Part shown: positions 1 through 9,065 of the stretch, one piece after another
Layout of the letters: every line of letters begins with the position of its first letter
Position numbering within the stretch: position 1 is the stretch's first letter
NCBI RefSeq assembly: GCF_029212575.1
Contig: NZ_JARGPK010000056.1
Coordinates: 62,001-126,000 of the forward strand
Direction of reading: 5' to 3'
From: Antarcticimicrobium sp.
GTDB lineage: Bacteria; Pseudomonadota; Alphaproteobacteria; Rhodobacterales; Rhodobacteraceae
Length of the DNA stretch: 64,000 bases
Program-made: the position numbers and the translations under genes
Notes under the pieces: generated by a model
Seen by the model: only the letters and a program-made list of their open reading frames with translations
Told to the model about the DNA's origin: nothing
Database searches by the model: none

Positions 1-1
1 C

Positions 2-889
2 CGGCCCGTGACCGCCGCGCTGGTGATGATCTGCGCCATGGCGATCATCGGGGTGATCGACAACGTGATCGTGACCCTGGCGCAGGACATCGGGCTGTGG
101 CAATTCCACCTGCTGCGCACGCTGATGGCGCTGCCGCTGGCGGCGGCGATGGCGGGCCTCGGGCTGGGGCGGTTGATGCCGCGGCGGCCGGGCCGGGTGG
201 CGCTGCGCTCGGTGCTGGTGGCGTTGGCGATGCTGTTCTATTTCTCGGCGCTGGCGATCATGCCGATCGCCCAGGCGCTGGCCGGGCTGTTCACCTCGCC
301 GATCTTCATCCTGCTGATCACCGCGCTGGGGATGGGTCAGCGCATCGGGCCCTGGCGTATCCTGGCCGTCGCGGTGGGGTTCTCGGGCATCCTTCTGGTG
401 TTGCAGCCCGATCCGGGCAATTTCGACTGGTCGGTGCTGATCCCGGTGGCGGGCGGGCTGTTCTACGCGATGGGGGCGATCGCCACCCGCAGCCTTTGCG
501 CCGGCGAAAGCACGGTGGCGCTGCTCACCGGTATGCTGATCGCGCTGGGGCTGATGGGGGCGGCGGGACTGGTCTGGCTGGCGCTGTTCCCGGTCGAAAC
601 CCTGCCCGGCCCGGACGGGTTCGTGACCCGCGGCTGGGTCTGGCCGATGCAGCGCGCCCTGCCCTGGGTGGTGGTGCAGGCGGTGGGCTCGGTCGCCGGC
701 GTGTTCCTGATCATCAAGGCCTATCAGCAGGGCGAGCCGTCTTACGTTTCGGTGTTCGAATACTCGGTGATGGTGTTCGGCCCGCTGTTCGCCTGGGTCG
801 CCTTCGGGCAACCGGTGGGGCCATGGCAGGTGGCGGGCATTGCGCTGATTGCTGCCGCCGGGGCGATCATTGCGGTGCGGTCGAAATAG
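2..889 (+). CDS. EamA/DMT-family transporter, 5' end probably outside window
   Basis: An inner-membrane drug/metabolite-type exporter of the EamA fold. The protein is almost wholly hydrophobic, with about ten short transmembrane segments in two halves, as expected for two EamA repeats of about 140 residues each. The frame is open to the window edge. A GTG at position 8 could start it, but the first hydrophobic helix then begins at once, so the true start is probably upstream and the gene is partial. The substrate cannot be read from the sequence. A sulfotransferase gene follows 15 bases after the stop and may be co-transcribed. Confidence 0.85.
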   Translation, partial: RPVTAALVMICAMAIIGVIDNVIVTLAQDIGLWQFHLLRTLMALPLAAAMAGLGLGRLMPRRPGRVALRSVLVALAMLFYFSALAIMPIAQALAGLFTSPIFILLITALGMGQRIGPWRILAVAVGFSGILLVLQPDPGNFDWSVLIPVAGGLFYAMGAIATRSLCAGESTVALLTGMLIALGLMGAAGLVWLALFPVETLPGPDGFVTRGWVWPMQRALPWVVVQAVGSVAGVFLIIKAYQQGEPSYVSVFEYSVMVFGPLFAWVAFGQPVGPWQVAGIALIAAAGAIIAVRSK

Positions 890-904
890 ATTAGGCTCGG
901 GCCC

Positions 905-1552
905 ATGATCCTCAGCCCCGGGCGCGGCTACGTTTTCATCCATATCCCCAAGACCGGCGGCACCGCCCTGGCGCTGGCGCTGGAGGCGCGCGCGATGAAG
1001 GATGACATCATGCTGGGCGACACGCCGAAAGCCCGCCGGCGCCGGCGGCGGGCGCAGGGTTCACCGGCGCGCGGGCGGCTGTGGAAACATTCGACCCGGG
1101 CCGATATCGAGGGGCTGGTGCCCGACACGGTGCTGGAGGGGCTGTTCGCCTTCACCCTGGTCCGCAACCCCTGGGACCGGGCGGTAAGCTATTATCACTG
1201 GCTGCGCGGGCAGGGGTTCGATCATCCCGCCGTTGACCTGTCCAAACGGCTGGACTTCAACGATTTCATCCTTCACCCGGAGACCCGGTCAGGGTTCCGC
1301 GATACCCCGGCGGCGGCCTACATGCGGCGCTCGGACGGGCGCGAACGCTGCGACGCCTATATTCGCATCGAACGGTTCGAGGAGGACGCCGAACCGCTGG
1401 TGGCGCATCTGGGGTTCCGGCTGGACCTGCCGCGCACCAACCGCTCCGACCGCCCCGAGGATTACCGCGCCGCCTATTCCACCCGCGCCGCCGAGGCGAT
1501 CGCCGAAGCCTGCGCCGAGGACATCGCGCGGTTCGGCTACCGGTTCGGTTGA
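905..1552 (+). CDS. Sulfotransferase family 2 protein
   Basis: Predicted cytoplasmic PAPS-dependent sulfotransferase of 215 residues. The 5'-phosphosulfate-binding loop HIPKTGGT lies at residues 13-20. The 3'-phosphate motif is at about 87-96, where Arg87 and Ser95 fit the R-x-NP-x-DR-x-x-S-x-Y pattern. Residues 40-60 hold a very arginine-rich insert. In this family such proteins usually sulfate surface glycans or polysaccharides; the acceptor here is unknown. Length is at the short end for Sulfotransfer_2. The start follows the EamA stop by only 15 bases and has a weak ribosome-binding site, which fits coupling to the gene before it. Confidence 0.8.
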   Translation: MILSPGRGYVFIHIPKTGGTALALALEARAMKDDIMLGDTPKARRRRRRAQGSPARGRLWKHSTRADIEGLVPDTVLEGLFAFTLVRNPWDRAVSYYHWLRGQGFDHPAVDLSKRLDFNDFILHPETRSGFRDTPAAAYMRRSDGRERCDAYIRIERFEEDAEPLVAHLGFRLDLPRTNRSDRPEDYRAAYSTRAAEAIAEACAEDIARFGYRFG

Positions 1553-1583
1553 AGCCGCCCACGCGCGCGCGCTCCCGGTCCCG

Positions 1584-1655
1584 CCTGTCATCCCGGGCCT
1601 GACCCGGGATCTGCCGGATGCCTCCACAGACTCCGGTCCGAGGGCCGGGGTGACA
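1584..1655. repeat. Dispersed-type intergenic palindrome (RIME/REP-like)
   Basis: A 72-base imperfect palindrome bounded by TGTCA (1584-1588) and TGACA (1651-1655). Its left half has a perfect 8-bp stem, ATCCCGGG at 1588-1595 against CCCGGGAT at 1601-1608 with a 5-base loop. The right half carries a GC-rich run that mirrors the left end (CCGGGGTGACA). This resembles the short palindromes scattered between genes in many alphaproteobacteria. It could also act as a terminator for the sulfotransferase gene. Confidence 0.55.
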
Positions 1656-1838
1656 GCGCCGGGCGGGGGCGCCTGCCGGCACCAATTCAAGGCGCGCGGG
1701 CCGCATCTTGTCCGGGTGCGAAACAATGCCACGACCTTTCCTTTTTTCCGGCCCAAGGCTGGCACCCCGCCGGTGTCACCTGGCGGACAGGAAACGACCG
1801 GCGCCAATTGCGCGCCCGCCCCGGGGAAGGCCGAAGAC

Positions 1839-2552
1839 ATGCTGCGACTGCTCAAGGAACTCATCAGTCCCGACTCCGCGCCGGATGACCGCGAGAACGC
1901 ACCGGAGGGGATGCTGATCACCGGCCGGGCCGGACTGGTCGCGGGAACCCAGGTCGCCACCGAATCCGGCTGGCGCCCGGTGGAAACGCTGTGCACCGGC
2001 GACCGGCTGCTGAGTTTCGACAACGGGATGCAGCCCCTGGCCGATCTCCAGCGCGACCGTCTGGGCGCGGTCGCCGCGGGGCGTCCGGTGGCGGCGCAGC
2101 AGGCGGTCGAGGTGCCGGTGGCCGCCTTGGGAAACGATGCGCCGTTCTGGCTGATGCCGGATCAGGGGGTGCTGCTGGAAAGCGACAAGGCGTTGGAGAT
2201 CCTCGGCGATCCCTTCGCGGTGGTGCCCGCCCGGGCGCTGGTCGGCGTCAACGGCATCCGCCTTGCCGCGCCGGGGGGCGGGGTCAGCGTGACCACATTG
2301 GCCTTTGCCCGCGACGAGGCGATCTATATCGCCGGTGGGCCGTTGCTGTTCTGCCCGCGTCCGCGCCGGGTGATCGGCGAAGCTGTCGGCAACGACATGA
2401 GCTTTTTCTCGGTCCAGACCCTGCAAAGCGCGCGCTACCTGGTGCGGGCGCTGGTCGAGGCGCGCGGGGTCCGCGCGCTCAGCGTCGCGCCGGACGAGAT
2501 CGCCGGGTATCTGCCGCCGCCGCTGCCGCGCAACCGGACGCTGGCCGGCTAG
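1839..2552 (+). CDS. Hint-domain protein lacking the catalytic cysteine
   Basis: A 237-residue protein built almost entirely from one Hint (Hedgehog/intein) domain of the Hint_2 type. The block near residues 32-65 follows the family pattern C-F-x-x-GT-x-I-x-T-x-x-G-x-x-x-VE-x-L-x-x-GD-x-x-x-x-x-D-x-G. Here the position of the nucleophilic cysteine is Gly32, so self-cleavage is not expected. Such stand-alone Hint proteins are common in Rhodobacteraceae and their role is unclear. The ATG at 1839 is preceded by a GGGGAAGG-type site and begins the conserved part; longer upstream readings look non-coding. Its stop shares the palindrome CTAG with the stop of the convergent transglycosylase gene. 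Confidence 0.75.
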   Translation: MLRLLKELISPDSAPDDRENAPEGMLITGRAGLVAGTQVATESGWRPVETLCTGDRLLSFDNGMQPLADLQRDRLGAVAAGRPVAAQQAVEVPVAALGNDAPFWLMPDQGVLLESDKALEILGDPFAVVPARALVGVNGIRLAAPGGGVSVTTLAFARDEAIYIAGGPLLFCPRPRRVIGEAVGNDMSFFSVQTLQSARYLVRALVEARGVRALSVAPDEIAGYLPPPLPRNRTLAG

Positions 2553-3787
2553 GGGGCCAACGCGGATGTCATGCCCTTTTCAGGAAAGCAGGTCGGCTTG
2601 CGCCCTGTCGCCGCCTGCCATCGGCCGATGGAGCGGCGGGTCTTGAATCCCGGCAGCCCGTCGGCGCCGCCCACGTCATGGCCCATCTTCTCCAGCGCCC
2701 GCTGCATCGCCGCGATGTCCGAGCGATAGAGCCCGCCGACATCGCCCCAGCCGGCGCTGAAATCGCCCATGCCGTACTGAATCCGGTCGCCCACGTGACC
2801 GACGAAGAGCGCGTAGAGATCGCTCATGTTGTAATCCTTCAGCACGTAGAAATTCGGCGTCACCACGAAGGCCGGCCCATGCCGCCCGGCGGGCATCAGC
2901 AGATAGCCCTCGCCGCGCCGCTCATGGTCGGGGAACGGCCGGCCGGAGCTGCGCGTGATCCCCATCGCCTCCCACGCGGCAATCGTCCGGCCCTGGTCCG
3001 GCCCCTCCAGCGCGCAGGAAACCGAGGCCGGCACCACCACCTCGAATCCCCAGTCGCGCCCCGCCACCCAGCCGTGGCGTTGCAGGTAGGCGGCGATCGA
3101 GGCGATGGTATCGGCCTCGGACCCCCAGATATCGGCGCGCCCGTCGCCGTCGCCGTCGGCGGCGAAGCGCAGGAAGCTCGTGGGCATGAACTGCGGCTGC
3201 CCCAGCGCGCCGGCCCAGCTGCTCTTCATGCCGCGCGGCGGCACATGGCCGGCCTCGGCGATCCGCAGCGCGGCGATCAGCTCGTCGGTGAAATAGGCCG
3301 CCCGGGTGCTCATGAACCCCTTTGTGCCCAGCACCTGAAAGGCGTCGTGACGGATCGGCACCTTGCCATAGCCGCTCTCGCGCCCCCAGATGCCCAGCAC
3401 GATGCGCCCGGGCACGCCGGTCGACCGTTCCACCCGCGCCAGCGTGTGCGCGTGCCGCTTGGCCATCTGCCGCCCGGCCGATGCGGCGCCCCGCACCGCG
3501 CCGGGGCTGAAATACCTGCCCGGCGCGCCGAACTCCGCCTGCCGCTGCGCCTTCGGGGTTTTCGGCCTTGTGCCGGGCGGCACCAGGTCGGGCAGCTCCC
3601 AGTTCAGCCGGACACCTGAAAACGCGGCATCGAAGGTGGCGCGCGACACGCCATCGGCCCGTGCGCGGGGCCAGACCGTCTGCTCCAGCCAGGTCCTGAA
3701 CTGCGCCTCGACCCTGTTGCGGGTCTCGGCCCGGGCCTCGGGGGCGGGCAGCGCGAGCAGCACCAGAACCGAGGCGAACACCACCAT
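2549..3787 (-). CDS. Lytic murein transglycosylase (SLT_2 type) with peptidoglycan-binding domain
   Basis: A secreted or periplasmic enzyme that cleaves the glycan strands of peptidoglycan. An arginine-flanked N terminus followed by a hydrophobic stretch ending in PEARA looks like a signal peptide. The SLT_2 (MltB-like) catalytic core includes GIWGRESGYG with the expected catalytic glutamate, and later a GQPQFMPTSF block typical of the family. The C-terminal 60 residues form a PG_binding_1-like domain. The start at 3787 is chosen for a GGAGAG site 8 bases upstream; a further in-frame ATG at 3850 would lengthen the N terminus. Length (412 residues) is normal for the family. Confidence 0.88.
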   Translation of the reverse strand: MVVFASVLVLLALPAPEARAETRNRVEAQFRTWLEQTVWPRARADGVSRATFDAAFSGVRLNWELPDLVPPGTRPKTPKAQRQAEFGAPGRYFSPGAVRGAASAGRQMAKRHAHTLARVERSTGVPGRIVLGIWGRESGYGKVPIRHDAFQVLGTKGFMSTRAAYFTDELIAALRIAEAGHVPPRGMKSSWAGALGQPQFMPTSFLRFAADGDGDGRADIWGSEADTIASIAAYLQRHGWVAGRDWGFEVVVPASVSCALEGPDQGRTIAAWEAMGITRSSGRPFPDHERRGEGYLLMPAGRHGPAFVVTPNFYVLKDYNMSDLYALFVGHVGDRIQYGMGDFSAGWGDVGGLYRSDIAAMQRALEKMGHDVGGADGLPGFKTRRSIGRWQAATGRKPTCFPEKGMTSALAP

Positions 3788-3951
3788 CCGGCGTACTCTC
3801 CGCAGGCCGGTCAGGGCGCGCGCGGCGCATCGGATCGCTGGTGACGGCATGGCTGCGACGAAGGCCTCATGGAACCCGTTGAAGGCCGATGTTACCGGCA
3901 AAGCCCGCCGCCGTCCAAGCCAAAGGGCGCGCCCTTCGGCGATCCGGTCTT

Positions 3952-6627
3952 TCACAGGCCGTCGGGCAGGACGCCGTCGCGCAGCAGCAGATCCATCGCC
4001 TCGAGATAGTCGAAGGTGAGCGAGGCCTTGGCCTCGTCCAGATCCTTGCCGCTGATCGTCACCTCGCCATCGGTGATGGTGAACACCAGGTCGTCGCGGA
4101 TATCCTCGTCGATGACGATCTTGTCGATGCCGGGCTCGAAATCGGTGATCCGGTTGGTGTTGATGATCGTCCGCAGCGCCGAGAAGTGGAACTCGTCCGC
4201 CCCCGGCCCGCCGGTGAGCCGGTTGCTGCCGGGGCCGCCGATCAGCCTGTCGTCCCCGCCGCCGCCGATCAGCCTGTCGTCGCCTTCGCCACCCTCGAGG
4301 ATGTCGTCGCCCCCGTCGCCCTCAAGCCGGTCGTTGCCGAAACCGCCGCTCAGCACGTCCTTGCCCGGGCCACCCCTCAGCGTGTCGCCCGATGCCCCGC
4401 CCAGAAGCGTATCCGCCCCCTTGCCGCCGGAAATGGTGTTCGCAAGGCCATTGCCCATGATCAGATCACCGGACTTCGTGCCAAAAAGTTTTGCCGCGTC
4501 GCGGCCGGAGACCAGCGCGCCATAGCCGCCCTTGAAGATGAAATGATCGGCCACCAGGAAACTCTCGCGCAGCTCTTCGAGCTTGCCGCCCCCGCCGGAA
4601 AAGTTGACGTGGACCATCCGGTCGCGCCCCTCGCTGTCAATCGTGCTGGGGGTGGTTAGCCAGAACTTCCCTTTGTACTTCACCAGGTCGAGGTCGGATA
4701 GTTTCAGCGCGTCGCTCTTGTCGCGCAGACCCGAGAGGTCGATCCTGTCCTTGCCGACCTCGAAATCCCTGATGACGTCCTGCAAGGGGTGCGCCTCAAG
4801 GGAATTGTTGGAAATCACGAAGACATCGCGCCCGGCCCCTCCTTGCAGCCGGTCGAGATAGGCGCCGCCGATCAGCGTGTCGTTGCCCTTGCCTCCGATC
4901 AGCAGGTCGGTGTCGCCCTCGCCGACCAGAAGATCGTTGCCGTCGCCGCCATAAATGGTGTTGTCCCCGGCGCCGCCGATCAGGATATCGGGGCCGCCGT
5001 TTCCCCTCAGCGTGTCGGCGCTGCCATTGCCGAAGATCAGGTCGCTGCGGTCGGTCCCGCGGATGATATCCGTGCCGGACAGGCCAAACGTCGGGCTGCC
5101 TGGCTTGGCGTCGATCACGTCGCCCTTTTCGGTGCCCAGCGTGACCTCTCCCTTCCCGGCCTCGGCCTTCTGGAAATAGTCGGAAAGCGCCTCCAGGCCG
5201 TTGGGCAGCCGCGCCATGGTCAGCTTGCCCAGCCGGATTTCCAGCTCGGTCGGAACACCAAGCGCGTCGACGATCGTCGCGATATTGAGTGCGCCACCGA
5301 TCGATATCGCCTCCGGCAGCGTATCGTCCGCAGGGGGGGCCGCCCCGCCGCTGCCGTACTCGATCCGGTCCACGCCGAACTCGAAATCGGTGATGATGTC
5401 CACCGGACCCCCGGGATCCAGAACAAAGACATCCCTGCCGCCGCCGCCGGTCAACTCATCGACGCCGCCGCCGCCGATGAGCCGGTCGTTGCCCTTGCCG
5501 CCGATCAGGATGTCGTCGCCGTCGAGACCGGTCAGCGTATTTTTCTTACCGTCGCCGGTCAGACTGTCGTCACGCGATGTGCCGGAGACGTTCTCGAAAT
5601 TCTTGATCGTGTCGGAGTTGCCGAGATCGTCCACGGCGGTGCCGGTCTTGAGGTTCACCGTCACCCCGGCGTCCGGGTCGGGATCGCCATAGGAATAATC
5701 TTCGCGGGTGGTATCCACGACCCGCAACAGCCCCGGCGACAGGTCGAGCTCGTACAGCAGCGTGTCCTTGCCGCCGCGTCCGTCCAGCGTGTCGTCGCCG
5801 AACCCGCCAAAGATCTTGTTGTTCTTCTTGTCGCCGGAGATCACATCGTCATTGATCGACCCGATGACGTTTTCGATCCCCTTCAGGCGCGAGATATGGG
5901 TCACAGTATCGGGATAGATATACTCCCGCGTGCGTGCGGTCCCCGCCTTGAGATCCAGCTTCAGCGCGGTGAGGTCGTCGAAGAGAAGCCCGGTTATCTT
6001 CCCGTAGGAGACCCAGTCCTCCCCCTTGCCGCCATCCACGGTATCCTTGCCGTTGTCGCTGAGATCGAACAACTCGAAGGGCTGGTCGCTGCCGATGATC
6101 GTATCGTCGCCGGGGCTGCCGCGCACCGCCTCGAAATTGCTGAGCGTATGGGAGAATCCGCCGAAGTTCTTGATCGGGAATTTGTAGGTAATGGTATCGA
6201 CGACGCCGCCGTCCTCGAATACAAATTCGTCATGCACCTCGGTTATATCGCGCCCTTTCCAGGTCGCGGTTCCGGCAGCAAGGTTCACCTCGACGAAATA
6301 GACCGGATGGGGCAGGCTGAATTCCCAGGAGCTTCTGGACCAAAAGGTCTCTCTCTGGAAACTGATCATGTCGATGCCGCCGCCGCCGTCGATCCGGTCA
6401 TCGCCGCTTGAATTGAGGATGAAATCGTCGCCGCCGCCGAGATTGATCGTGAAGCGGCCATCGAAGGCCGGTGTGGTGATGTATTGCTCGTAGTGATCAC
6501 CGACCCAGCGGCGGTCCAGCTCGAACGGGCTCATGCTGCCGCCGGACACGACATCGTTCGTGCGGCCCAGGCTCACCGAAGTCATGTCCCGGCTCAGATA
6601 AACGTAATTGAACTCAACGTCCGGCAT
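3952..6627 (-). CDS. RTX-type calcium-binding repeat protein
   Basis: An 891-residue acidic protein rich in GGxGxDxL nonapeptides. Repeat blocks occur throughout, with dense arrays in the middle and near the C terminus. Three copies of an F-E-x-G-x-D-(R/K)-I block follow repeat arrays, as in serralysin-type C-terminal domains. No protease, lipase or adhesin domain is visible outside the repeats. RTX proteins are normally exported by a type I system through an uncleaved C-terminal signal and fold when they bind calcium outside the cell; there is no N-terminal signal peptide here, which fits. The start at 6627 is supported by GGAG 8 bases upstream. Its role (surface, matrix or other) cannot be told. 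Confidence 0.85.
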   Translation of the reverse strand: MPDVEFNYVYLSRDMTSVSLGRTNDVVSGGSMSPFELDRRWVGDHYEQYITTPAFDGRFTINLGGGDDFILNSSGDDRIDGGGGIDMISFQRETFWSRSSWEFSLPHPVYFVEVNLAAGTATWKGRDITEVHDEFVFEDGGVVDTITYKFPIKNFGGFSHTLSNFEAVRGSPGDDTIIGSDQPFELFDLSDNGKDTVDGGKGEDWVSYGKITGLLFDDLTALKLDLKAGTARTREYIYPDTVTHISRLKGIENVIGSINDDVISGDKKNNKIFGGFGDDTLDGRGGKDTLLYELDLSPGLLRVVDTTREDYSYGDPDPDAGVTVNLKTGTAVDDLGNSDTIKNFENVSGTSRDDSLTGDGKKNTLTGLDGDDILIGGKGNDRLIGGGGVDELTGGGGRDVFVLDPGGPVDIITDFEFGVDRIEYGSGGAAPPADDTLPEAISIGGALNIATIVDALGVPTELEIRLGKLTMARLPNGLEALSDYFQKAEAGKGEVTLGTEKGDVIDAKPGSPTFGLSGTDIIRGTDRSDLIFGNGSADTLRGNGGPDILIGGAGDNTIYGGDGNDLLVGEGDTDLLIGGKGNDTLIGGAYLDRLQGGAGRDVFVISNNSLEAHPLQDVIRDFEVGKDRIDLSGLRDKSDALKLSDLDLVKYKGKFWLTTPSTIDSEGRDRMVHVNFSGGGGKLEELRESFLVADHFIFKGGYGALVSGRDAAKLFGTKSGDLIMGNGLANTISGGKGADTLLGGASGDTLRGGPGKDVLSGGFGNDRLEGDGGDDILEGGEGDDRLIGGGGDDRLIGGPGSNRLTGGPGADEFHFSALRTIINTNRITDFEPGIDKIVIDEDIRDDLVFTITDGEVTISGKDLDEAKASLTFDYLEAMDLLLRDGVLPDGL

Positions 6628-7013
6628 CGAAAAAACTCCGGAGAACTCTCGGAAAAAACTGTCCGACTTGTGATAATCCGCTTGCAGCGCGCCACCACCT
6701 GTACCCGATTTCGGCGTTTGCCGCAATTCTCGTGGCTACGTGGCGATGGTGCACAAGCCCACCCGAGACGGCGGGTCCACCGCGTCCCGAAGGCTGCCGA
6801 GCCATCGTTGACGGGGCGCCGCAAGGGACCCGCCCGGCGTAGGATCGAAGACTGGCGTTTCAAACCCGTCGCTGCCCGCCCGCGTCGCCTGCCCGCATGC
6901 CCCGCGCTCCGGCGCGGCAACTGGCCGCTTGACCCGCGCCGCCAGCCCGGCCATGAAACGGCCCACCGACAATGGGCCGGCCCGGCCGCCCTTTTCCAAG
7001 CAAAGGAGCCGCC
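6628..7013. other. Intergenic region between divergent RTX and ABC exporter genes
   Basis: These 386 bases hold no convincing gene. They must carry the two divergent promoters. Next to the RTX start there are two direct copies of GAAAAAACT (6629-6637 and about 6650-6658) flanking a GGAGAACTC segment. Several open frames cross the region but have no ribosome-binding sites or recognisable products. Confidence 0.5.
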
Positions 7014-8837
7014 ATGGCCCGCGCCGCAACCGCCCGATCCGCCCCGCCGCCCGCCCCCGGCCAGGAGGAAGACCGCGCAAGGTCGCGCAGGATCGGCATT
7101 CTCGCAGCGCTCTGGCCCTACATGCGGCCCTACCTGGGGTTGATTATCGCCGCCGGGGTGGCGCTGGTCTTTACCTCGGCGGTCTCGCTGACCCTGCCGC
7201 TGGCGGTGCGCCGGGTGGTCGACAATTTCCGCGACGGCTCCAGCGAGCTGCTGGACCAGTATTTCCTCGCCGCGCTGGGCATCGCGGCGCTTTTGGCGGT
7301 GGGCACCGGGCTGCGCTACGCGCTGGTGACCAAGCTGGGCGAGCGCGTCGTCGCCGACCTGCGCAAGGCCGTCTTCGACCGCGTCATCGGCATGAGCCCG
7401 CAGTTTTTTGAGAAGATCATGACCGGCGAGGTGCTCTCCCGCATCACCACCGACACCACCCTGATCCAGTCGGTGATCGGCTCCTCGATCTCGATCGCGC
7501 TGCGCAACCTGCTGATCTTCATCGGCGGGCTGGTGCTGATGCTGCTGACCTCGCCCAAGCTCACCGGCATGGTGCTGCTGATCGTGCCCGCCGTGGTGGT
7601 GCCGATCCTGGTGCTGGGCCGCCGCCTGCGCGCCATCAGCCGCGAGAACCAGGACTGGATCGCCGCCTCCTCCGGCAACGCCGGCGAGGCGCTGGGCGCG
7701 GTGCAGACGGTGCAGGCCTATACCCATGAGGGGCCAAGTCGCGCCCGCTTTTCCGAGATGACCGAGATCTCCTACCAGGTCTCCCAACGTCGCATCCTCA
7801 CCCGCGCGCTGCTCACCGTGATCGTGATCTTCCTGGTGTTCACCGGCATCGTCGGGGTGCTCTGGATCGGGGCGAACGACGTGCGCGCCGGCGCCATGTC
7901 CGAGGGCTCTCTGGTGCAGTTCGTGATCTACGCGGTGCTGGTCGCGGGCTCGGTCGCCGCCCTGTCGGAAATCTGGAGCGAGCTGCAGCGCGCCGCCGGC
8001 GCCACCGAGCGGCTGGTGGAACTGCTGCAGGCCATCGACACCGTCAACGATCCCGCCACCCCCGCCGCCCTCTCCGCCCCGGTGCGCGGCGAGATCGGCT
8101 TCGACGGCGTCAGCTTCCGCTACCCCGCCCGGCCAGAGACGCTGGCGCTCGACGACATCGCGCTGCACATCGCGCCGGGCGAAACCGTGGCCTTCGTCGG
8201 CCCCTCGGGGGCGGGCAAGACCACCATCATCCAGCTTGTCCTGCGCTTTTTCGATCCCGACGAAGGGCGCATCACCCTCGACGGGGTGCCGCTCACCGCG
8301 ATGACCCGCGCCGACTTCCGACGCGCCATCGCCCTGGTGCCGCAGGACCCGGTAATCTTCGCCGGATCGGCGCGCGACAACATCCGCTTCGGCCGCCCCG
8401 AGGCCAGCGACCAGGAGGTCGAGGCCGCCGCCCGCGCCGCCGCCGCGCATGACTTCATCAGCGCCCTGCCCGAGGGCTACGACAGCTACGTGGGCGAGCG
8501 CGGCGTGATGCTCTCGGGCGGGCAGAAACAGCGCATCGCCATCGCCCGCGCCATCCTGCGCGACACCCCGGTGCTGCTGCTGGACGAGGCCACCAGCGCA
8601 CTCGACGCCGAAAGCGAACGCGCGGTGCAGCAGGCGGTCGACGCGCTCAGCCAGACCCGCACCACCCTGATCGTCGCCCACCGCCTCGCCACGGTGAAAA
8701 AGGCCGACCGCATCGTGGTGATGGACCAGGGTCGCATCACCGCCATGGGCACCCATGACGAGCTGGTCGCGGCCGGCGGCCTCTACGCCCGCCTCGCCCG
8801 GCTGCAATTCACCGACGGCGCCATCGCGGCGCAATAG
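7014..8837 (+). CDS. ABC exporter, fused permease and ATPase (MsbA-like)
   Basis: A 607-residue half-transporter expected to work as a homodimer in the inner membrane. A low-complexity Ala/Pro/Arg N terminus is followed by a six-helix ABC_membrane domain to about residue 330, then the nucleotide-binding domain. The latter shows Walker A GPSGAGKTT, signature LSGGQKQR, Walker B LLLDEATSALD and the switch histidine in VAHRL. This layout suits lipid or drug export. A type I secretion role for the neighbouring RTX protein is possible, but there is no C39-like N-terminal domain and no adaptor gene nearby. AAGGAG just before 7014 fixes the start. Confidence 0.88.
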   Translation: MARAATARSAPPPAPGQEEDRARSRRIGILAALWPYMRPYLGLIIAAGVALVFTSAVSLTLPLAVRRVVDNFRDGSSELLDQYFLAALGIAALLAVGTGLRYALVTKLGERVVADLRKAVFDRVIGMSPQFFEKIMTGEVLSRITTDTTLIQSVIGSSISIALRNLLIFIGGLVLMLLTSPKLTGMVLLIVPAVVVPILVLGRRLRAISRENQDWIAASSGNAGEALGAVQTVQAYTHEGPSRARFSEMTEISYQVSQRRILTRALLTVIVIFLVFTGIVGVLWIGANDVRAGAMSEGSLVQFVIYAVLVAGSVAALSEIWSELQRAAGATERLVELLQAIDTVNDPATPAALSAPVRGEIGFDGVSFRYPARPETLALDDIALHIAPGETVAFVGPSGAGKTTIIQLVLRFFDPDEGRITLDGVPLTAMTRADFRRAIALVPQDPVIFAGSARDNIRFGRPEASDQEVEAAARAAAAHDFISALPEGYDSYVGERGVMLSGGQKQRIAIARAILRDTPVLLLDEATSALDAESERAVQQAVDALSQTRTTLIVAHRLATVKKADRIVVMDQGRITAMGTHDELVAAGGLYARLARLQFTDGAIAAQ

Positions 8838-8857
8838 GGGGGGGCCACCCGTCCCCC

Positions 8858-8883
8858 TGTCATCCCCGCGAAAGCGGGGACCT
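8858..8883. repeat. TGTCATCCC hairpin element with GAAA loop
   Basis: A perfect 7-bp stem, TCCCCGC (8863-8869) and GCGGGGA (8874-8880), closes a GAAA loop. The left end starts TGTCATCCC, the same string that begins the palindrome near 1584. It sits 20 bases after the ABC exporter stop and may double as its terminator. Confidence 0.5.
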
Positions 8884-9065
8884 CCCCCCGCAACCGCCCA
8901 TGTAAATAGATCCCCACTCGCGCGGGAAGGACACCAATGCGCCACCCGAGCCGGGCGCGCGGCGGCCCGTGGGATGGCGCTGCAACCGTTGAACAGCGCA
9001 CTTTATCCCAGCCAAATACATCCTCCCCTCAAACGAAGCGCGAGATCGCCAAAGCGCCAGCCCGT

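Noticed and set aside
1233-1838. N-terminal extension of the Hint protein
   Set aside because: The longer frame overlaps the sulfotransferase gene and the intergenic palindrome and has no domain; the ATG at 1839 starts the plausible protein.
4200-5600. Tandem DNA repeats that could be mistaken for a repeat array
   Set aside because: They encode the GGxGxDxL nonapeptides of the RTX protein and keep its frame, so they are coding.
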